Of a stretch of DNA of 64,000 nucleotides, positions 59,256 through 64,000 are shown piece after piece; within the stretch, counting starts at the first letter, position 1; every line of letters begins with the position of its first letter. Origin of the DNA: Petaurus breviceps papuanus (taxonomy: Eukaryota > Chordata > Mammalia > Diprotodontia > Petauridae). The notes beneath the pieces were generated by a model, which saw nothing but the letters and a program-made list of their open reading frames with translations, was not told where the DNA came from and did no database searches. Made by a program: the position numbers and the translations under genes. The DNA is taken from contig JAMXIF010000086.1 in NCBI GenBank assembly GCA_028583685.1, positions 13,911,278-13,975,277 on the forward strand, read 5' to 3'.

Positions 59256-60680
59256 ATGCAGATCAAACGGTCGGCTCGGATGTGTGGGGAGTGTGAGGCC
59301 TGCCGACGGACTGAGGATTGTGGCCATTGTGACTTCTGCCGTGACATGAAGAAATTTGGGGGCCCCAACAAAATCCGCCAGAAGTGCCGTCTGCGTCAAT
59401 GCCAGCTCCGAGCCCGGGAATCCTATAAGTATTTCCCTTCCTCGGTGAGTCTGGCATCAGCTGTGCAGAAACTTCTTCGGGCAAGGGAAGAACATTTCCA
59501 GATGTTAAAGGAGCCGCCGGAGGCTGTGGCCACACCTGAGGCACTCTCTGATGACGATCTGCCTTTGGACCCTGAACTCTATCAGGATTTTTGTGCTGGT
59601 GCCTTTGATGACCATACCTTGCCATGGTTGAGTGATCCTGAGGATGCCCCTTTCCTGGACCCAGTACTTCGGAAACGTGCGGTGAAAGTAAAACATGTGA
59701 AGCGGCGGGAGAAGAAGTCAGAGAAGAAGAAGGGAGAGAAGTATAAGCGTCACCGGCAGAAGCAGAGGCACAAGGATAAGTGGAAACACACTGAACGGCC
59801 AGAAACCAAAGACCCGGCCTCCTTGCCCCAGTGCCTGGGCCCCGGCTGTGTCCAGGCTGCCCAGCCAGGCTCCAAGTACTGCTCTGATGACTGTGGCATG
59901 AAGCTGGCTGCCAATCGCATCTATGAGATCCTACCCCAACGAATCCAGCAGTGGCAGCAAAGCCCATGTATCGCAGAAGAGCATGGGAAGAAGCTTCTGG
60001 AGCGGATCCGAAGGGAGCAGCAGGGTGCTCGGCTGCGCCTGCAGGACATGGAGAGGCGCTTCCATGAGCTGGAGGCTGTCATCCTCAGGGCCAAGCAACA
60101 GGTGGTGTGCGAGGATGAGGAGAGCAATGAGGGAGACAGTGAGGACACAGACCTGCAGATCTTCTGTGTCTCCTGTGGCCATCCGATCAACCCTAAAGTC
60201 GCATTGAGGCACATGGAGCGTTGCTATGCCAAGTATGAGAGCCAGACGTCCTTCGGGTCGATGTACCCCACCAGGATTGAGGGGGCCACTCGACTCTTCT
60301 GTGATGTCTACAATCCACAGAGCAAAACCTACTGTAAGCGCCTGCAGGTTCTGTGTCCTGAGCACTCCAGAGACCCCAAGGTGCCAGCGGATGAAGTGTG
60401 TGGCTGCCCCCTGGTACGGGATATGTTTGAGCTGACTGGAGACTTTTGTCGCCTGTCCAAACGCCAGTGCAATCGGCACTATTGCTGGGAAAAGCTGCGC
60501 AGGGCTGAGGTGGATCTGGAGCGTGTTCGGGTGTGGTACAAGTTGGATGAGCTGTTTGAGCAGGAGCGGAATGTCCGAATGGCCATGACTAACCGGGCCG
60601 GCCTGTTGGCCCTAATGCTGCACCAGACCATTCAGCATGACCCCCTCACCACAGACTTGCGCACCAATGCTGACCACTGA
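59256..60680 (+). CDS. CXXC1/CFP1-like protein lacking the PHD finger (intact retrocopy frame)
   Basis: 474 codons, open from an ATG in a strong context (gccgccATG) to a TGA. CXXC1 (CFP1) binds unmethylated CpG and recruits SETD1A/B to trimethylate H3K4 in the nucleus. Seen here: the CXXC zinc finger with all eight cysteines (C10, C13, C16, C22, C25, C28, C44, C49) and KFGGP; an acidic stretch; a Lys/Arg-rich nuclear-localisation-like block (about 143-178); and the C-terminal region with [29 protein letters not shown], a coiled coil (about 240-286), [15 protein letters not shown] and [16 protein letters not shown]. Human CFP1 is about 656 residues. The missing N-terminus holds the PHD finger that reads H3K4me3, and the linker after the CXXC finger is about 23 residues shorter. 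Whether it is expressed is unknown. Confidence 0.9.
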   Translation: MQIKRSARMCGECEACRRTEDCGHCDFCRDMKKFGGPNKIRQKCRLRQCQLRARESYKYFPSSVSLASAVQKLLRAREEHFQMLKEPPEAVATPEALSDDDLPLDPELYQDFCAGAFDDHTLPWLSDPEDAPFLDPVLRKRAVKVKHVKRREKKSEKKKGEKYKRHRQKQRHKDKWKHTERPETKDPASLPQCLGPGCVQAAQPGSKYCSDDCGMKLAANRIYEILPQRIQQWQQSPCIAEEHGKKLLERIRREQQGARLRLQDMERRFHELEAVILRAKQQVVCEDEESNEGDSEDTDLQIFCVSCGHPINPKVALRHMERCYAKYESQTSFGSMYPTRIEGATRLFCDVYNPQSKTYCKRLQVLCPEHSRDPKVPADEVCGCPLVRDMFELTGDFCRLSKRQCNRHYCWEKLRRAEVDLERVRVWYKLDELFEQERNVRMAMTNRAGLLALMLHQTIQHDPLTTDLRTNADH

Positions 60681-61009
60681 GCCCAACCCTGAGGAAGTGT
60701 CCTGTCACACTTCCATCCTGCTCTGCGACTTCCAGCTTTCCAAGAGGGGCTTGTAGCATACTTGCCTTTGCCCTTCATCTCTCTATACCCTTGTCTGTTT
60801 CTTCTATGTATCTGCCCTGTCCTGCCCTCCCCTCCTCCCTGACTCTTTGGGTCAAGTGGAGGCCTATCCATGTTAGCCACTCCTTCCTAACCTCCTTAGC
60901 CCACACTACACTCTTGACTGGTGTGGGGAGATGGAGGCCCCAAAGGGAAGTCAAGGGAGAATGGGGGGGGGGGGGCTGGGGCTGAGGCTCCAGACTGCAG
61001 TTTGTTCAC

Positions 61010-61015
61010 AATAAA
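61010..61015 (+). terminator. AATAAA polyadenylation signal of the retrocopied mRNA
   Basis: Lies about 14-18 bases before the start of the A-rich tail, the normal spacing, so the transcript was properly processed before retroposition. Confidence 0.85.
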
Positions 61016-61108
61016 CTTTAAAAGCTTTAAAAAAAAATTAAAAAAAATAAAAATAAGCATCTGAGACAGGGTTTGAACTCAAGTATTACTGATTCCAGGT
61101 TCAGTGGA

Positions 61109-61266
61109 ATTTTTTTTTTTTTTTTGCTTTTTGGAGGGCAGTTGGGGTTAACTGACTTGCCCAAGGTCACACGGCTAGTTTTTGTGTTAAGTGTCTGAGG
61201 CCATATTTGAACTCAGGTCCTCCTGACTCCAAGGCCAGTGCTCTATTCACTGTGCCACCTAGATAC
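61109..61266 (-). repeat. WSINE1-like SINE
   Basis: Antisense: T-tract, 'gggcagttggggttaactga', 'gaactcaggtcctcctgact', head 'cactgtgccacctagatacc'. Confidence 0.85.
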
Positions 61267-61305
61267 CACAGATCCACTGTGCTATCTAACTGCCTCTGAG
61301 TCTCA

Positions 61306-62298
61306 TTTTCCATAATCAATAGCTTATTTAAATAAGTCAAGCTAAAGATTATTTAATTGTGTGCCTTATTTTTCTTTCATTGTTACTGTTTCTTCTAATC
61401 TATTGTTAATTTTGATATTTACTCTTATGCTATAACAAACCTGTGCTCGGACTATACCCAGAAAGTCCATTTGGCCTCTCTCATGTTTTACTTCTTAACT
61501 ACATTTTCCCAAATATTTTTCTCCTTTGCATTGAAATTGCCAACTATTAGAGCATATATTGATTCCATTGGAGGTTTTTTTCAAGTTCTCCATTAAGTTT
61601 TCCAGTTGCATTGTCTACAACTGATGTTTGCACATGGGCTGCAGTTGTCTTCATGATTCTCGTTTTTTGTTTTTTTTACTGAGGCTTATTTGCAAAAATT
61701 ATAACATGAGATGCCCACATGTCACATGAATGATGTTTTCCTATTGACTTTGGACTCACCATAAACCCACCTCCACCAAATCTTTTATTTTTCTCTCTCT
61801 GAAGAACATATGAGCCTTGCTTCTATTTAGTGGAAACTTCCTCTTGTCCCCAGGTTTCGTTTAAAATGTGAAAGTCAAGATGGTTATGACTTAGTTCATA
61901 CAGCATATATCTACTAAGTGACTAGATCAGAATCTCACTTTTAGAGTATCAAGAGTTAAGTTCATATTTAGAGATAGATGGTCTAAAATCAATGGGATTT
62001 TTAGAACCCTCTGTCCCCCACCTCCTTTTCTGCTGGTCTGTCACCATTACCATAGAATCAAGGGGGTTGCACAGGATTGAAGGGTCATTTTACATTTTTC
62101 TGTTTCATGGGCTGCCATGGCCAAGGAGCTCGTCACCAAGAAACTAGCCTCCTGTGCTGTCTCTCTCCATCCTCAACTGTACTGGTCTAAGAAAGCAGAC
62201 ACAATCTGTGGCCAGGACTGAACCTAGAACTGTTTCAGTATAGATATCTTACTACTGCTTGTTCTTTGCTGGTGCAGTCAACATGAACTAGCAGTCAG

Positions 62299-62344
<46 letters not shown>

Positions 62345-62704
62345 CACATTCACTGTAATGGCATATCGTAGGAGGACTTTGATTCTTAATATGCCTCAAA
62401 AATATGTTAATCCTATTGTCATTATTTTTGAGAATAAGACAATTAAGTGAACTGTATAATAAAGTCTCTCTTTTGACACTTTCTGAAATTGAGTTGTTCA
62501 GTGGATGGTAATGTTGCCATCACTTTGATGTTATTAATTTAATGATAAACTGATGAGATTTTAACATGCAATGAAATCTTCAATTGATAGAGTTATAATG
62601 ATAAAATCATTTTGAGTCTATAAAAGTGTACAGTCAATATATGTGTTCAGTAGTCACAAATATGACACAGTTTTTCTCTCCTAAAAGTTTTACTATGGCA
62701 GTTT
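61306..62704. other. Unassigned, with (CA)n at 62,299-62,341
   Basis: About 1.4 kb of AT-rich sequence that I cannot assign, containing one clean (CA)n tract of about 21 units. Confidence 0.45.
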
Positions 62705-63260
62705 TCTTTCAAAAAAAATATTTATTTTTATAACATTTATTGTCCCTGCCTTCCACTGCCCCACATTGAACAATTTTTAAATGAAAAATAAAACACTCAT
62801 AATAAATTTGCATGGTCCAGCAAAACAAATTCCCACATTGGCCATGTCCAGAAATGTACATCTCATGCATTGTAAGTCCATCGCTTCTGACAGGAAATAC
62901 CAGATGAAATACATCAGTTTTATCTTCAGTCCTCTGGACTTATGGTTTATCATTGCATTGATCAGAGTACTAAGGTCTTTCAAAGTTGTTTTTCTCTATT
63001 ACATTATCATTGTATAAATTGTTCTACTTCTGCTTATATCCCTCTGCATCAGTTCTTAGAGATAATCCTGATTTCCTCTGAAGATGTCCATTTCATCATG
63101 TCTTATGGAACAATAATATTCCATTTCATTTCCATGCAATAACTTGTCTAGCCATTCCCCATTAAGAGAACATCTCCTTATTTTCTAAGGTTTTGACACT
63201 ACAGAAAGAATTGCTATAAATATTTTACGTTCACATAGGTCTTTTTCCTATTTCATTAAT
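62705..63260 (-). mobile_element. L1 3' end and ORF2 C-terminus, antisense
   Basis: Antisense: 'aaattcccacattggccatg', 'catcagttcttagagataat', 'ctagccattccccattaaga', 'gaattgctataaatatttt'. The typical 3' region of an older L1 subfamily. Confidence 0.82.
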
Positions 63261-63329
63261 CTGTAGGAGATAGATTCTAAGGTAGCTTTCGACATTTCAG
63301 AGGTTAGTACTTCTTATACAGTCTATACC

Positions 63330-63485
63330 TAGAACAAACATTGGAGGTTGTTATTTTAAAGGTGAGGAGACATAGACCCAGAAAGGTGAATGACTTGCCC
63401 AGGGGTCAAGTGGTGAGTTGTAGATTGGGAATTTGACCCCAGATCCTTTGACTCCAGAACCATTATGCTTTCCAGTATATCACAC
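63330..63485 (-). repeat. MIR-type SINE
   Basis: Antisense: 'ttgcccaggggtcaagtggt', 'tgaccccagatcctttgact'. Confidence 0.65.
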
Positions 63486-63519
63486 CATCTGTCTCTTCAA
63501 TTTACTAAGCCTATTTAAG

Positions 63520-63710
63520 TTATTATATATATATATACATACATATATACATATGATGTATGTATATATACAGATATACATACATATACATATATACACA
63601 TATTTGCATGTGTGGATATGTATCTATGTACAGATATGTACATATACATATTCATATGTATATATGCATACATATATCTATATATACATATATACAGATA
63701 GATAGATATG
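63520..63710. repeat. TATA/CATA simple sequence
   Basis: Mixed TA, CATA and GATA units. The Tyr/Ile/His frames across it are an artefact. Confidence 0.9.
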
Positions 63711-63924
63711 GCACTGTCTTATATTCTGGTGACACAAAGCAATGTGATCACCCCAGACTTTGGAGATCTTACATTCCACTATGAAGATAGGACACAGACA
63801 CATGTATGTATAGTGCTATATCTGCCATCAATGAGATATATGCTCATACTCTCCTAGAAAACTGGAACCTAAACCTAGAACCTAAGACCACCTAACCATA
63901 GTACCCCCCCCCAATTAAACTAAA

Positions 63925-64000
63925 ACATAGCATAGGGCAGTAGAAATGACCCTGGGTCTTAGGGAGTCAGGTATCTGAGTTCTAATCCAGCCAAGTGATC
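63925..64000 (+). repeat. MIR-type SINE, cut by window edge
   Basis: 'ggcagtagaaatgaccctgg', 'gagttctaatccagccaagt'. Confidence 0.5.

Larger units (their letters stand above)
59200..61051 (+). mobile_element. Processed retrocopy of CXXC1 mRNA
   Basis: Hallmarks of LINE-mediated retroposition are all present: no introns across a region that is many exons in mammalian CXXC1, a 56-base GC-rich 5' leader, a 3' UTR with AATAAA at 61,010-61,015, an A-rich tail from about 61,029, and a perfect 14-base target duplication aataagcatctgag (59,186-59,199 and 61,052-61,065). It landed inside an old MIR. A GC-rich island in AT-rich DNA is expected from its coding origin. Confidence 0.95.
59030..61305 (-). 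repeat. MIR-type SINE split by the CXXC1 retrocopy and a SINE
   Basis: Antisense MIR pieces: 59,030-59,199 ('aagtgctttacaaatatctc', 'tggaggcaaattgagattaa'), 61,066-61,108 ('acagggtttgaactcaagta') and 61,270-61,305 ('ccactgtgctatctaactgc'). The retrocopy fills the first break, a WSINE1-like copy the second. Confidence 0.8.

Noticed and set aside
59263-59967. 234-codon open frame on the minus strand of the CXXC1 retrocopy
   Set aside because: It is the shadow of a GC-rich sense frame with conserved CFP1 residues. It has no domain of its own.
63433-63784. Tyr/Ile/His-rich frames of 74-90 codons
   Set aside because: They come from TATA/CATA simple sequence.

Overview
The window looks like marsupial nuclear DNA: AT-rich, repeat-dense, with introns or intergenic space and no operons. 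The best evidence is the repeat mix. There are dozens of CORE/tRNA-headed SINEs of marsupial type, in three tail classes: a 'ccccaattgcc' plus A-tail class resembling WSINE1, a class with a BovB/RTE-like tail (Mar1-type), and MIR/Ther-type copies. With them are L2, CR1/L3, L1 and HAL1 LINEs, hAT fossils and one family of solo LTRs. WSINE1-like copies would favour an Australasian marsupial, but I cannot settle the species.

Layout. 1-845 is the end of a transposon with long inverted repeats that runs off the left edge. 846-19,000 is old SINE, L2, CR1/L3 and hAT debris with one solo LTR (14,015-14,502). 19,095-20,780 is a long L2/CR1-clade LINE fragment on the minus strand. 21,000-27,800 is mostly unassigned. 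27,840-30,590 is an L1 carrying two later insertions. 31,600-34,800 holds L1 and L2 pieces. 34,978-37,900 is a half-L1 (HAL1) with both ends and target-site duplications, containing a 400-base assembly gap. 38,214-38,797 is a second solo LTR. 42,821-43,123 is a dimeric SINE that inserted as one unit. 48,422-49,340 is a complete short relative of the element at the left edge. 52,130-58,760 is L1 and L2 debris with a third solo LTR (57,671-58,306). 59,200-61,051 is a processed retrocopy. The rest is SINE, L1 and simple repeat.

The only long, convincing protein-coding frame is 59,256-60,680 (474 codons). It is an intronless, poly(A)-tailed retrocopy of CXXC1 (CFP1, the CpG-binding subunit of the SET1 H3K4 methyltransferase complexes), flanked by a perfect 14-base duplication. 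It is open throughout and keeps the CXXC zinc finger, the basic region and the whole C-terminal domain, but it starts downstream of the PHD finger. No other host exon, tRNA, rRNA or CRISPR array could be supported.

The most unusual mobile DNA is the inverted-repeat element: 235-base terminal repeats about 98% identical, ends TGTGATAG...CTATCACA, a 5-base duplication, and an internal tandem duplication shared by two diverged copies. I could not place it in a known family. Family names and human protein comparisons are from memory, without a database search.
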